From Hofstenia miamia (Eukaryota > Xenacoelomorpha > Acoela > Hofsteniidae), in the NCBI GenBank assembly GCA_900660155.1, contig CABFPE010000158.1, positions 478,146 through 542,145 of the forward strand: a stretch of DNA of 64,000 nucleotides. The letters are read 5' to 3'. Below are positions 1 through 13,466 of the stretch, one piece after another. Every line of letters begins with the position of its first letter. The first letter of the stretch is position 1. A program made the translations under genes and the position numbers. The notes under the pieces were generated by a model. It was given only the letters and a program-made list of their open reading frames with translations, had not been told where the DNA came from and searched no databases.

Positions 1-1393
1 TAATATTCACTAACCTCTCAAAGGAGGACATACACATATAAAATCTCTGAAAGTTTAATTTTCATTTCATGTATTAAAAAATATAATATTCTATCAATAA
101 ACTCGGTAAATAGTTATTGATAACATTAATTAATTTAATCTAACTATTGTTATAGCAGATGTCACAAGGAAGTAAAATACATTATTTCATAAAAATAACA
201 GAAATCAAACGCATGTTTTTGATTGCTTAATATTTAATGTTTAAACCAATATCCCGTAATAAACTTATTCTTCATTTAAAAAGTCATTCATTATAACTTT
301 GCAGACAAAAATAAGCAATTGAATAATTTCAAGTTTTGCCGTTTATATTCATTCTAAAACCCATATCCCCAAACTTGAAACCTGGCCCGACCAATACCAG
401 TATTGTAAAAGCCCTGCCCGTCGCTAAGCCCGTTTCCAAATTTAAAAAGCCCATTTGACAATAAAAAAGCCCATACATGCATGCTAATTTGAAGAGATTA
501 CGCGTCAGAATTGTAAATATATATTGTATAAATAATATATGTAAATTATATGAGTTCGGTAATGTACTTTACAAATGAGAGGACGCCTGAGGCCCGCGAC
601 CAAAAAATACTACAAAGCCCCTTCTAAGAAGTACTTTTTCTCTAGGCTTCCCATAACAAAATTTGAAACCCATACCCACGTCAACCCAGATAATTTCTAA
701 AGACAATTAATTGACTGCAGTAAATTTTGATTAGAATTTCACATTAAGGATGTTGATATTTCAAAGTTTTCTTCAATTTTGTTGTATTTCATGTGACCAA
801 AGTTATCTTTGATGACGAATGTTTAAATTACTAGAATATATGTTTGCATAAGATATGGCAATGTTTAAAAATATATCTTTCGCTAAATGTAAAGTCTTTA
901 TTTAGCGCCATTTTTAAGCAGTTCTTAATAATATTCGATGCTGTTTTTCCAATAGGAAACTAGATAACAACGTGGCATAAAATCGAAAATATATCTAACT
1001 GGATTATTGAAAAATTGCGGATGTTTCGTGGTTAATTCACATTAGTTCGTGGTATTGTAAATCCAATATTACGAGATCACCTAAATACATTAAAATTTAG
1101 CTTATTACTCTACACTTATTATTAAACCAAGTGTATTCCTTTATTTCTCTTACGGTTGATATCACATAATGCATTTAATTGGATAAAACCTACACACCAA
1201 TGGACCTTCAAATTTGATTGCTGACGCTTGTTTTCTTTAGCATTTCAAATTTAGGTAACAAGTTTACACTTTCTGCAAAACTGGATTCAAATGCCAATTC
1301 CTTAGAAATATATCTAAGGCATTAATTTTCGAAATTTTTGAAAACTTTTATCGTTTTAGAATTTATTCTAACTGCACCAGGAGAAAGCATATC
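1..1393. other. AT-rich DNA without a recognisable gene
   Basis: I see no open frame longer than chance and no splice-bounded homology here. The only distinctive part is the GC-richer repeat scrap at 361-690, listed separately. Confidence 0.5.
361..690. repeat. GC-richer interspersed repeat fragment
   Basis: This stretch contrasts with its AT-rich surroundings through repeated CCCG/GCCC words, such as GGCCCGACCAATACCAG, AGCCCGTTTCCAAA and AGCCCATTTGAC, followed by GAGGCCCGCGACC. The words resemble the CCCGACCCG / GAGCCGTTTCCAAG wording of the scrap near 39.1-39.26 kb. Both look like remains of a non-autonomous DNA element, probably hAT-like, but no terminal repeats or target duplication are visible here. 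The family assignment is inference. Confidence 0.4.
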
Positions 1394-1432
1394 TTAACCC
1401 TTTGACCAATATTGGGCCTTTAGGGACCCAAA
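1394..1432. mobile_element. possible piggyBac-type terminus (TTAA + CCCTTTG)
   Basis: TTAA at 1394-1397 is followed directly by CCCTTTGACC and then by the internal dyad GGGCCTTTAGGGACCC. A TTAA target followed by CCY-type ends is the usual look of piggyBac-like elements. A partly similar inverted word, GTGGGTCCCAGGGACC, occurs near 2409. A clear second terminus ending in TTAA is not visible, so this may be one surviving end or a chance match. Confidence 0.25.
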
Positions 1433-1745
1433 GTTATTATTGTCTTTACAAAGACAGACGTTTAATTTTCATTCCAATTTGTAATGCATTATGATGAAAT
1501 TTATTTGAACTGCAGTATGACTATATAACTAAGCATTGCTAATAGCTAAAATAAAGTTGGACTTCAGAATAAAGTTATATCAAATTTCAAAATAAAAGCA
1601 CATATTGTGCATTGATATCATGAAAGCACATGACACATATTGTGTAAGTGTTTAAATCCATGGCTCTACAATACACATTTTTATAGTCTGGGTCTGGACG
1701 AAGACCCTGTGTGAAATAAGTATAATCTGGGGAAAAATTTTGAAT

Positions 1746-2312
1746 TTAATTTCTATCTGCAGCAGGTGCGGATAGCAGGTAAACTAATAAAGCTATTGAA
1801 GAAAAAAAAATAATAGGCAATTTTGTAAATTTATTGGTCAGGTACATAAAAATAGAATTTTTGATTAAAATTTGCATTCCATGGTTACGTGGGTGACATG
1901 CAGTGAGGAAAAATTCAACAATAAGCTCAATAATTTTCTTTCTAGATTTAAATAAGTTAAAAGCTTTTTTACACCATGGAAAATAATAAGTATAAATATC
2001 CTCAACAAAAAAATGGTAAGGAAAACACTTGGATATTTTACAGATCAATAAAGGCCGGTTACGTGTTTGACAGGTTTTGCAAATAACAATGCAATTTAAG
2101 ATTTCCCTGTGAAGTTTCCAGGTTAAGCAGGGATATTTTGCTTGCCAAGGCATTCTAAGGAAACGATTGAAAGAATAACAAGAAAAAAATGGCCAAATCT
2201 CATCAAAAACTTGAAAAATTTCAAATAATGTTGTGGTTACAGAGCTGACAAAGAAGTTGTGTTTTTTTACATATAACGCTGATTTCTTTCTACCTGGAAT
2301 GAATAAAAACAA
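1746..2312 (-). other. 188-codon open frame inside ~175-bp periodic repeat; function unknown
   Basis: This minus-strand frame is open for 188 codons, which is unusual in DNA this AT-rich, where a random stop is expected about every 12-13 codons. The predicted protein is hydrophobic and aromatic-rich and matches no family I know. Its length may be a by-product of a repeat: the DNA word GGTTACGTGNNTGACA recurs at 1883 and 2057 exactly 174 bp (58 codons) apart, so both copies stay in frame, reading CHPRN and CQTRN on the minus strand. A diverged copy (GGTTACAGAGCTGACA) is at 2235. I do not claim this is an expressed gene. Confidence 0.2.
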
Positions 2313-2940
2313 ACTTATTAATTATCAAATTAACATTTAATTGAAATTTTTTTGTTGAGAGACAAAATAAAGAATACAAAAGAAAAATATCAATAGCATA
2401 CATACAGTAGTGGGTCCCAGGGACCTTTAATAAGATGGAATGAACATATTTACACTTTTTGTGGTACACAAATACAGTGAGTTTACATTGTGAGAATAAG
2501 CTAGAAACATATGTAATTATTTAATCTTAGACTTCTGGAATAAAAATATGTGATGGAATACAATTTTGTTGAAAAGTAATATCTATTTCAGGCGATTGAT
2601 TGACAAACCAGCATTTTTCCATCGTTATTGTTTTCTGAAAATCCCATCAATTTTAACTGTGATTTCAAAATGATTTTTCTCTTAATTTTGTTTCACTAAT
2701 ATACACAATCTTTGCAAAGCTAGTGCTAATGTATATTACCGATGCTATGTTTAGGAAATGCTGATGTTGTGAAGAATATTTTAAAATTCATGTTTACATG
2801 TGCGACCTATCTTTTTTCCTCATTTTAACAATGAGAAAGCGTCCCATGGTATCTGAGGAAAAGCTAAAATATTATTGTTTGAGGCAAAAACCCTAGTAGG
2901 GAAATACTTTCTTAGAACAATCGGTTACGTGTGTGACAAT
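1883..2940. repeat. diverged tandem-like array, period about 172-178 bp
   Basis: Copies of GGTTACGTGNNTGACA start at 1883, 2057, 2235 (diverged) and 2923, with a weaker candidate at 2591 (GGCGATTGATTGACAAAC). The spacings are 174, 178, about 2 x 178 and about 2 x 166. A seven-A run followed by TGG sits at nearly the same offset in the first two units (124 and 126 bases after the motif start). This looks like an old tandem array or a transposon-internal repeat. Most of each unit has diverged too far to align by eye. Confidence 0.35.
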
Positions 2941-3531
2941 ACCATTATTTTCATACTGAAATTAATTTCTTCTTTGTTTTTCTTGGCAATATGCCATTTT
3001 AAACCTCTATTTCACTTACTGAAAAAATAATAAGTTTCCACCTGTTGATAAAATGTTTGAATGTTACCTTCAAAGTATATGATTATAAGCTATCCAAATA
3101 TTTATATCATGTATGTCGCAGTTTAAGGCGTCATTATGTATCAGCAATGTGGGATATTTTGTTTTTTCTTAAACCTAGAATGGTGTCAGACACTTTAAAT
3201 AACTTCCCATGATTATTTGCAAAGACTTTAAAAATTACCTCGAACTTGACATTCCTGTGAGATGATCCAATATATTTCGTAACTAGTTTGTGGTTCACAT
3301 ATTTCATAAGACATCAACGAATACATAAAATTTGTGATAACTTGTTTTTGTTGTTTAGCTATAGTTGAAGAAGCATCATTAACTTCTTGGTTTTCTTCAA
3401 GTTTTAGGCAAAAAATGCCAATCCATAAAATCAAATTTTTACTCTTGACGCATGTAGGGTCGCTGGAAACCTAATCTCCAAAACGCAAAAAATGGTAGTT
3501 TGTTATATTTTTTTTAGAGTCTGTCATAATA

Positions 3532-3581
3532 CTACAAAGTACAATTAGAAAATTGCACTTAAAAAGTCATACTTTGTAGTT
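3532..3581. repeat. 11-bp perfect inverted repeat (hairpin)
   Basis: ACTACAAAGTA at 3532-3542 is matched by TACTTTGTAGT at 3571-3581, leaving a 28-base loop. It could be a small hairpin or a remnant of a short terminal-inverted-repeat element. No target duplication is obvious. Confidence 0.5.
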
Positions 3582-6500
3582 TTATATGCGTGAAAAGGTT
3601 TAAAGAAATTTAATGTTAGAAAAAATTATTTTCGTGATTTATTAGTTCATAACTTATTCTTTAGTTTTGTTTCCTGAAACATTCATTGTCACATTAATTG
3701 AAAATGTCATTGGAATTTGTAGGTGGACTCGATAATTTTATTTGCCTAATTGCTTTCTCATTCCTATAAAAAGATCTCTCTGAAAGAAATGGAATTCCGA
3801 GGTTTTTCTAATATATTCTAACACGGATGGCCGATAAATATTAAATTTCCAACAAATATCGTGACCCCAATCAGTTTTGATTTTGGAAGGTGTTCTTTTA
3901 TTGCTGTTATTATCTATGACATTTTTCTTACAATTTTCAACAATTTATTTTTGTTTATTATTAAGTACATCTAATCTCACCATTATCACTTATTTATATA
4001 TTGTATCCTATAGAGCTAACAAATAAACTGCAATTACGGATGCCCATCTACTGTTTTATGCTTTCATTCATACGCTTAAGACGAGAAGCATGTTTCAGAT
4101 AACGATAAAGATCAGGAAGCATTTGCAGCGCCATAAACAATAATGGAAGCGCAAATAAATGTCAGTTATTGCACTGATGGATCAACCTGTGAACAACCCT
4201 ATAGATCAACAATCAGGTCACTATATGATCAGACATTGCTTCACAACTCATGAAATTAGTGCTGAAATTTTTAACTGCACCAACAAAGAGTGAAATCGCA
4301 TTCTTCGTAATCCATTTTAAGACACAAACTCTAAGAAAAATAATACATATCTTGGACTTCTTCTATTGAAGTTCACTGCGGACACTTTGAATAGAAGGCA
4401 TATTTTCTCACAAAAAGAGCAAAATGTGCCAAACAACTCCCTGTAACTATTTTCTCTTTTACTTGGCATTGCATTCAGAATATAACAGAAGAAAAGCTCA
4501 ATGGCTTTTCTTAGAGTAATTAGGACATCCTATGATTGCTTATACCATCACCAAGTAATAATCCCTTGTATGACTATTCCTTTATTTTTTACCGCTACTG
4601 CCTTTTCCTAAATAAGGTCATCTTAATCAAGAAAGCTTGCCCATTGCAGACACTGGTTTCGTTCAAAAGACACCAAAATTTGAATTATATAGTAGATGCA
4701 ACACTTCAATATGGAAAGAAGATCACTGAATCCTCGATCATTTACAATGTAAATGACCTTTGTAAGGTCCTTGAAAGTTTCTTACTTAATTGTTTACTTA
4801 CAAAAATAGTTTTGATGTTGGCATTATACTTGAATGCATTATTGCTATCACTTTCATAGCCATACAATACAGTTTTAGCTATGGGGTCGCTTGCCATCCT
4901 ATGGTATTTAATTTTATATTTTCGAATGGTAATTAAAAGGTACATTTTAAGTGTTTCTAGTTGTATAAACCATGTATGATATTGAATTAATTTTGAAATT
5001 GCTTAGTTCATATTAAAGTGCTTAATTTTTATGTTATGGAAAATTGAATCCGAGGTTATAATTTTGTCCACCTTTTCGTACAAAACTACAGTAGATAGCG
5101 CAAATGTTAGTTTATATAAATATATATATATATATATGGTAGTTTTAATTTTGCATTAATTTTTTGTGGATAAAAATATTATTATAATGCAGCCTTAACT
5201 TGATTAAAAAATGACATTAGCATAGATTAATTAGTTAATTAAGGCATAATCCCCTATTTCCTTCCAATTTCTTACTTTATTGCGACTTGAACTTTTCATT
5301 TAAGTTTGCCTTTATCTTTCAATGTACTGTGTTATTGCTCTAATGTTACTTGAAACTCTTGCAATACCTGCACAAATGTATGTTGGAAAATTTCACATTC
5401 TGTATGCTTTAAATTATGTTAGTATTCTTATGGAAGTGTTTTTATGTTGTCCGAATATTCATTTTGAAACTTGCCACGATGTTAAATCCTTCATATTTTA
5501 AAGCGACTATTTTTGTTTGGCATTGCTTTGGCATTGCAATGTGACGTCAACCTTTTTAGTATATTGCTGTGCATTAATGAGCTTATCAATATTAAAGGCC
5601 TTCTAGTCAGGCACAGACTTGCAGAGGGGCGGGAGACCTCTATTGGAAATGCAATATAGACGTGCTCATGCTATAATTGACTTTAGATAAATGCCTAATC
5701 CTTCATATAGCACGGTCAGGCATTATGCAAAGAGAAAATGTTTTCAAGCCGTGTGCAAATCATTTAATTTGTCCATTCTATACTCCCCATTTTTGTTCTT
5801 TTTGATTTTAAAATCAGTTTTGAAATAAACTATTTTAAAATCAAAAACTCGTTTGAAAATTCCTAGATCCATCGTTCCCTCCACTAACCTATTCCTGTAT
5901 CGCATCTACCAGCTCACTATTATTTAAACCTAGTTATCTAATCCGAATGATAAGCCACGTATTGAAATGAATAAATGAAAAAAATTATTCAATGTGTGAT
6001 TTTATGTAATCACTTCGTCTGAAGTAGTTGGAAATGAGAAATGTCCTCAGCACCATCTTGTATCTGTAATTAATGATTAAATCTCTTTTAACATATCTTG
6101 CTTTCTCTTTTCAATTTAGCTGCTTCCTGTATCTATGATGTTTAATGGCTTCAGTTTTATCTTTAAATAAAATTGAAATATTTCAATTCCTTAATCGATA
6201 TTTTTGATGATACTACAATGCTTTGAGCAAATTAAAATTCTCTCCGTTATATTTATACACATATTTTCTTTAAATCATGCTAAAATGAAACAATCATTAA
6301 TGATAAAAATCATAATTAGTTCTTCCATGTCTTATGACTTAGTTGGAAAAAATTTTCTAGTTTGGATTAAGGCATTAAGAAATCTCACTCAAATCTAAAG
6401 GTCAATCGAGAATGATATTTTAGTAATGAACTGAAACCCAAATAAGAATATAAACACATATATTTTTGCTGGGAGTTGATTATTAGTGTACGCTCAAATG

Positions 6501-8639
6501 AGAATTGAGTAAAGAAATGCTGTAATTTATTTAGATAATAATATTCAGTCATATTGTGCAGGCGCGATTATCTAAACATTATATGAAACTGGGGATCTCT
6601 TATGTAAATATTGAGATAAAAAATAAAATTTTTAAGGCCGCGCCTGATATGATTGTATGTTTGGAACATTGATATACTAGAACCAATTGTCTAGTGGGAA
6701 GGCCCGGATATGTATTTTAAAGCATTTTTAATACTGTCTATAACTAATGAAAAGGAAGCACTATTTTAATGTTTGTCTGGAAGCGTTAACTTCAAGAACG
6801 TTAAATTAAGTTGATTTGAAACCAATAGCAAGCAACTGTTTAACTAATGGGAATTAAATTTTACTACTTGTATTTTATTAAGCATTCCTTATAAACTTTA
6901 ATTGAACAATATGTTATCCACTATAAAGGAAATTTTAAAGGTGGAGAAAGCTATTAATTCTAATGAAATTTTAATCAAATTAATTTAGAAAATATCGCTT
7001 AAGTGGACATTTTATTATTAAACAGGGTGCATCAGAAGTGAATGTACACCAGCCTTAAACTTCTCAGCTAAGTACGCATTTGTGAAAAAAAAATTGTTTG
7101 AAATCGTTATGACAGCGATCTACTTAATAGAAAATTGATAAGCGATGACCTTTGATATAAAGATTGGAAGAAACTTTTAACTGTAGATAGTTTTCGTTAA
7201 TTGTAATCTGAGTGCAGTAATGGGACATAGTGGAATCAATTTCCTATTTATTATTATTATTATTAAATAACTTATATTATATATAGGATTACTGAGAAGG
7301 TTTTTACCATTGAAAATTCAAGTAAACGAAAATTTGAAATTGCATTTATGATGATTATATGAAGATCACTCATCGTTACCTATCGGGTCAGTAGGAGTTC
7401 AATTCGAAGGCCTTTGGACGTAATTGTTCGCCTATGTAGTTCAACCTTTCGTGACTATAAACGGTGTTTCCCTTGACAAAAATAAGCATGTTTATCTGTT
7501 TCAGAAGCTTTTTCTAGTGCAAATTCAAGTTCTATATTCAATACAAAAAGAATAATTCAGAAATTTTTCAAGAAAACCAAAATTGTCCATGAAATCATAC
7601 CAAATTATTATTTGTTTGAAGCTGTCCTGATTTATTTTTCTGTAATACTTGGTCGACTAAGTTTACTTGACTTGGCAAAAAAGAATCATCAACCAGCTTT
7701 GAGCCCTGAACCTTCCAAGGTGTTTCATAATTTGCTTCGGAAACAAATTGATTATTATCTCATGATTACGGCATAATCTTTTTATATTTTGAATAGATTA
7801 TCCAATTCTATGTTACACAATTTTCTTTAATTTCGTTTTGGTTAAAGGACAATTTCATTTCTCGATTTCTTGATTTTTAATTCCTAGACGATAAGAAATA
7901 TTCCGTACCGTGTGGGAGTTATTATATAGAGAATATGTAATTCAAATCTATTAAACATGCAGGTATACTGATTTGTTTAGTTCTTACGACCAAATGTGCT
8001 GTACAATAAAAAATATCAAAATGTCATACGGCATCGTCTTTTGCAAATTAGTATTGGTAAGAGGTCCCCGATCGTTTGCTGCTGTTCGAATACACATTTT
8101 TCGTTCTCTTCATTTCGATGAGAAAACCGGCAATGTTTGAACTTCGCACATATTTATCGAAGAAAAGTTCGTTAAAATCGTCGAAAGCATCATCACAGGC
8201 GTGCTTACATAACGAAAATCCTATTACCTATGATGCTATATGCATGAAGAGAATTGATAGTATTAATTCACTTGATATTACTAATAAAACATTTATTTCA
8301 AGGTTTTGGAAAGTAAATCTATCACAAAGAAAGCACTAAATTTTTATTAAGGTTTTAGTAGAGGAAGCTTAGAGGAAGCTTACTTAGCTCTTCTTGGTTA
8401 CAACAACTTCAATACTACATTATTTCGAATTACATTTTAGAAACCACTCGCTATCAATAATTGGTTGTAACTAGTTTTATTGGCTATAATTTTAAAATTG
8501 TGCTACTGATATTAACCTTAACGTGCACATGAATTTTTAAAACATTTATGACTTATTATTGACAAAATTTGAAGCGCTCATAACTAATGAATATATCCAA
8601 AATCTGAAAACACTACAAGATAGAAGAGTTTCTCTTCTT
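3582..8639. other. AT-rich DNA without an assignable gene
   Basis: Short open frames occur, for example 4536-4859 on the plus strand (107 codons), 7665-7780 on the plus strand and 8076-8339 on the plus strand. None shows a motif or convincing splice context that I recognise. A TA tract lies at 5117-5138, a hairpin at 5799-5847 and a short ATT run near 7247-7266. A GC-richer patch near 5610-5650 (GAGGGGCGGGAGACC) may be a repeat scrap. Confidence 0.4.
5799..5847. repeat. 16-bp perfect inverted repeat
   Basis: TTTTTGATTTTAAAAT at 5799-5814 pairs with ATTTTAAAATCAAAAA at 5832-5847 around a 17-base loop. It is a strong AT-rich hairpin, but the low complexity makes a chance or slippage origin possible. 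Confidence 0.6.
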
Positions 8640-8770
8640 TGATTTGCGTTCTTAAGCCGGGCCGATGAAAGTCCCATCGAGTTTTGCCGTTGTGCGAGTC
8701 CTCCGGTCGGAGATTTCTTCCTTGCCGCGATCTCTCCCTTAATGAGTTTAGGATTAATTTTACTCCCATG
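8640..8770. repeat. GC-richer island, probable repeat or decayed coding scrap
   Basis: About 130 bases are clearly richer in G+C than their surroundings, with words such as AAGCCGGGCCGATGAAAG and GTCCTCCGGTCGGAG. Both strands are open here (plus frame 8684-8992, minus frame 8584-8769). The minus frame reads polar segments such as LRPEDSHNGKTRWDFHRPGL, which look protein-like, but I cannot place them in a family. A transposon-derived or exonic origin are both possible. Confidence 0.3.
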
Positions 8771-8992
8771 GACTTTCCACCTCCTGATTACCTCAGCATT
8801 AGAATTGAGAAAGTTTTAGCTTTTTTAAAATGGACATTGTCAATTAAAAATCCTTTCAAGTCCTTCAGGAAGCGCACATTCATCAATGTGTATGCCCATA
8901 TCTTAGGATTTCCAAATTTCATAATAGACTTGGGTAAATTTGCTTCCAAATGTGGAAAAAAAGTTTGGCCTTATGAAAGACATAGATTTTAA

Positions 8993-11900
8993 GGTTTGTA
9001 AGTTTTTTAAAATTTTTGGAACATTTTACAATTTCGGAATATTTTTTCATTTCCTTTACTACTAAAGCAACATGGTCATCTGCGTAGGGACGTCTGATTC
9101 AACCATCGATAATTTTGACGCAGAGTAAGCTTCCAGTTTGTATTTCTATTTAAGATATTAAATTACAAAAATCACACATCATTATTTTAAATTTTGTTGA
9201 TGCAGGAGAATTTCACAGGGAATGTTTGATTATTGCTGTGTTGTGTTCATACATTGTATTTAAGTTTAGATTGGTTAAAATTGCTAATATGGGAGATAAT
9301 TTACAAGCTTTTTCAAATTGGCCAGAAAGTTATGCAAAACGGTTGTTTCTAAGGCTATTTTTAGTTTATGTGATTGGTCACGCCTCATCTGACACATTTC
9401 GTTGAAATCGCACGTCTAACCAACGAGATAATTAGCGATGGGACGTGATTTTGTATCTATTCTTGTTACCAATAACCGTGGCCTAATATGTCAACTCTTG
9501 TTCTTGTTAGATTGTTTTTCATTATTCTTATTTGTTTACAATTTTAAGAAATATACAAAATATTAGCAATTCAAGCATTGTTCGATTTAAATATTTACAG
9601 CACACACTTACCGCACCACCTTAATTCAATCTTACTTAGAAATCGAATTGTCTGTGACGATGAAATTTTTTCTCGGTTTTAACTAATGTAACTTTCACAT
9701 AAATGGCTTTATTTTATATACACATCTGAACAACAATGTCGAAGATTTGCGAAAATATTCTTCACCCTCGTAATTTTTGGTACATTTTTTATGAGAGTGA
9801 TGTGCCCGCACTCTAACAGATTCCGTAAAAATATTAGTATGATATTCAAATTTGCAATTAAAAATTATCTATTGATTCTAAAGTTCGCAGCTACAATATC
9901 GTTCATTACCAAAAATAGTTTATCAAGAATTGTGTCTGTATATTTATCTATATATATATTCGTTTTCCAATTTACTTAATACGTAATTTAAATTTGCAAG
10001 CGTGGGTGAAATCCTAAAATGTTTTTTCAATGTTTAATAAATTTTCGAATGAGTTCTTCAAGGACTATCAAGGATAAAATAAAACGTTAGATGGCGTAAA
10101 GTATCCGAAAAGCGCTTATCATTATAAAGATTCCACTCGTATAAATCTTGAAAGTTATATGATGAAATTACTCGTATTTTTAAAGCGTACATACAATTTT
10201 AAATGCTAAATTTCTAGTTTATGCATACATTTTAGTAATTTCTTACCTTAGAAATTTGTGAATTTCTTTATAATTCATTTCGTTTTATGATTATCAGCGA
10301 CATCTTATATAATTATACATAAATTGAATACGTACTGATACCTCGAAGACTAGTAGTAGTAGTAGTAGTGTACAGTATTAGCCAACAATTTTTTTATTTT
10401 CTGAAAGAACTTACTTAATGATTGTGACATTTCATGCTTTGAGAAGACTAATTTTAAAATAATATGCGGCCTAAAGGCAGATACTAGATGGATGGAGATA
10501 AGCATGGCTTTATTTTCACAAAGTTATCGAAAAAGCAAATCGATGTCTGTTTAGTTATCCACTGGCATTGGAAAAACTTTGAAATGCTACGTTTCTTCAT
10601 TCATTAAACTTTCAAAAGTTCGCCTCAACGTCTATTCGAATATTCATAATTAATGGGTTTAAACTTTTAGCATTTATAAATATTCAGGACTATTTCGTTC
10701 GTTTCAAATATTCCTCCAGTCAATTTATCAGATTAAAATGTCAGCTTGCTCATTTACAGCTTTGTCATGTTCTTTTCTACCTAATGAAGCATCAACTTAT
10801 GCTTTTGTAAAATATTTCCATAGTTAAAAGACACAAAATCTTTTTACATAATTGAATATTTTGCAATGCTAATTTTCAAAAGAGCATCTTTCAAATTTCT
10901 AAATTAGCAATTTTCCCTCTTCAATGACTTTATTGCATTCTTCTGACATGTGCTTCCAACTAATTGTACAAGATTTAATGTTTTTGTTTACTTTTAAAGA
11001 AGAATAATTTGTTATATTCGAACCTGCGTTTATGTTTACTGGCGTTTTTAAGTAGCCTTTGCATTGCTTTAATGTTTTCATTAAAGTTTAAATTATTTGA
11101 GTGTATTTTTCATACGAAATTAATTCTAATGTACAAAAACATAGTTTCAAATTCTCTGTTGTAAAATGACAAAAACGGCTAGCTTGAAGGAAATATATCT
11201 GACAGGTATGCTAGGAAATCTACTCCTTTATTACTTCTTTCGAAATACTAGACCTTTGATGTTTATTTCTTTTAATTTTTTCTCTGCTTAAAAGATTTCT
11301 TTAAAGAAAGTTTAGTGTTATGTTAACAAATTATTTAGAAACACTGTTTCAAAAACAACGACTTTGTCGCATGTTGCAGCTATATTGCATTCGCGTTTAA
11401 AAAAATTTTCACTCTTCCGCCCTGGAAGGTGTTTCACATATAAACTTTACCTACTATAAAACTATGTATTTAACTAAGACCCAATGTGTATATTTTAGAC
11501 TTGGCTTCTATTCAATTTTAAAAAATAATACATTTCAGTACAGATGAAGTTTTTGAATGCCTCCATCAGCTGACTACGTTTTTATTCAATGAGTTATTAA
11601 GCAGCAATTCACGGCATTTGACTTCTGCTGTTCTTAGTATATCAAGTGACAACTTTAACACATACGTCATTTATTAGGGGTGCAGTAAAATATCTTCCAT
11701 TAATTTCTTTTAGCCAAAATATCAGCATAATTTTTGCCGATGTCAGTATGTATGCAAAAGTTCCCTAATTTGTTAATATCAATACTGAAAAATTTTTTTC
11801 ATTGCGAAGGGTAAGTTGCTTTTGAAGAGTCTTTGTGAAATAGTATGTATTGTACACCTACAATAATCATTGTTTTCTCAAAAGAAGTAATTAGTAACAA

Positions 11901-12624
11901 TTTACTAAAACCTTCATCTCCAACAACGAGACCTTGGAAATTTTTGCTAATTTTGACAGTTTTTGACTATTTTTGGATTGAGAAGGGACTATCTTGTCAT
12001 GATTTTTTAATGAAAATTTCAGAATTTTTTACAATTTAAAGGTAGGACTACTTTTCTAAAAAATTTTAACTCGCTACTCCAATGGTAGGACTAACTTTGC
12101 ACTGAAGATGGTGATACGAGCCTGCATTGAAATATCCATAAAACATTTGTACAAAACTATGATAAGCTAAGGAATGGGTTATCCTTTACATGTTATGGTA
12201 TTAGCCTGCCCATCAAATTACTACGGCTTCGGAATCTAAGGTTAAATTTATCTATTAATTTTTTAACAGTTAAATATTTGTTAGGCTATTAATCGGATTC
12301 AGTTATTTGAAAGAGAAAACGCTTATTGAATTTTTCAATAGTTTTAACTAAACTTATCTTTTAATTACCTTTAATCTCTTTAAAGTTTGCTAGTAAAAAT
12401 AAATTAATCGTTGCCACCCCCAAATTCCCAATGTAAGAATTTTTGCAACTCTTAATAAATTAAATATTATATATGTAACTTACGTGCAATGTCAATGATT
12501 AATTACTTGGTATGAAGCTATACGACAACTTTTGATCGTATTCATTAAATAATATTTGTTGATGTATATTTTTTAAAAATTTGTAAAATTTTAGGCCTCT
12601 GCTTACCATGATACAACTACTTAC
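8993..12624. other. AT-rich DNA, no exon assignable; probable intron or downstream part of the LG gene
   Basis: The LG-domain gene on the minus strand must continue below 12.62 kb, because its last visible exon ends at a GT donor. No further LG or EGF exon could be recognised here. A polar 60-codon minus frame at 10899-11081 is unassigned. An (AGT)n run is at 10351-10369. Confidence 0.4.
10351..10369. repeat. (AGT)n microsatellite
   Basis: Six consecutive AGT/TAG trinucleotides. No other structure is seen around it. Confidence 0.9.
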
Positions 12625-12789
12625 GTTTCTTAGACATCCAACAAAGTTAGGCGACTGCGTTGCAGTTTTCTTGAATAGGTTTTCAACGTGGTTGCCTCCA
12701 ACAACGATGCTGCCATTGATGTCTAACCGTGTATATTTGCCCTTGATCACACTTGAATTGCTGTAGATGCCATCGATTGTGATGTTTAC
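12625..12789 (-). CDS. Laminin-G domain exon, C-terminal part (neurexin-like)
   Basis: This 165-nt, phase-0 exon continues the LG domain begun in the two exons at higher coordinates. It starts after an AG acceptor (12791-12790) with VNITIDG, and ends RN at a consensus GTAAGT donor (12624-12619). The translation has the features of the second half of an LG domain: the 'ITIDG' strand, a hydrophobic strand with the 'VGG' turn (IVVGGNH), and the closing 'FVGCLRN' motif carrying the conserved cysteine. In neurexin LNS domains this order is V.I.VDG ... YVGG ... FMGCL. LG domains act outside the cell, binding ligands such as neuroligins, dystroglycan or cerebellin complexes in the known families. 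The next exon, toward lower coordinates, was not found. The family call (neurexin rather than Caspr, agrin or another LG protein) is less certain than the domain. Confidence 0.85.
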
Positions 12790-13466
12790 CTATATAACAT
12801 TTGAACTTTTAAAATGTATCGTTTTATGGTTGCTAGGTAAAAACCTTATCAAAAATTATGCAATTTCATTAAATTTGTTTTGCATTGGTCCAGACTAAAC
12901 TTTTTTGGGATATTTGTTTTTAATTGATAATTAGAATTTGTGAATGTATCCATGCATTTTTGAACATTTTGATGTATACTCACCTACGCATTAACATAGT
13001 AAAGCTGTCTATGCTTTCGCAAAAGTTTGTTAGTTTACTCATGTATGTTTGTAACTTTTTAAGAGCTCTCCCATTTGATTCTACATTTATTTCTATATTT
13101 TTCTCTAAAAAATGGAAAAGTGAAATATTGAGTTATACTGCATAAGTGATTTAATGAAAAGAACGATAGAATTATATATTTTACCACCTGAACCAAATTT
13201 AGAATGACTGATTAGTGAAAAAATCCGCTTCTACATTTTATGCAAACTATTTTCTACAACAATCTCAAATTAAAATGATTTTGTCCCGTTTGGGTTTATT
13301 TGAAGGTTAGTTTGAGTTCGAATGCTAACTAAAGTTGCTTTTGAAAAACAACTTTTAACTGAACTTCATGAAACATATTTGGTTTTATATCTATTGCTGA
13401 GTTTGTGTTTAAATGCAGTACGAACGTATTTATAAGTAATTTATAAGTACATTTGCGGTTATTGTA

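Noticed and set aside
10899..11081. Minus frame considered as a further exon of the LG gene
   Set aside because: It lacks LG or EGF motifs and has no matching splice sites at both ends.
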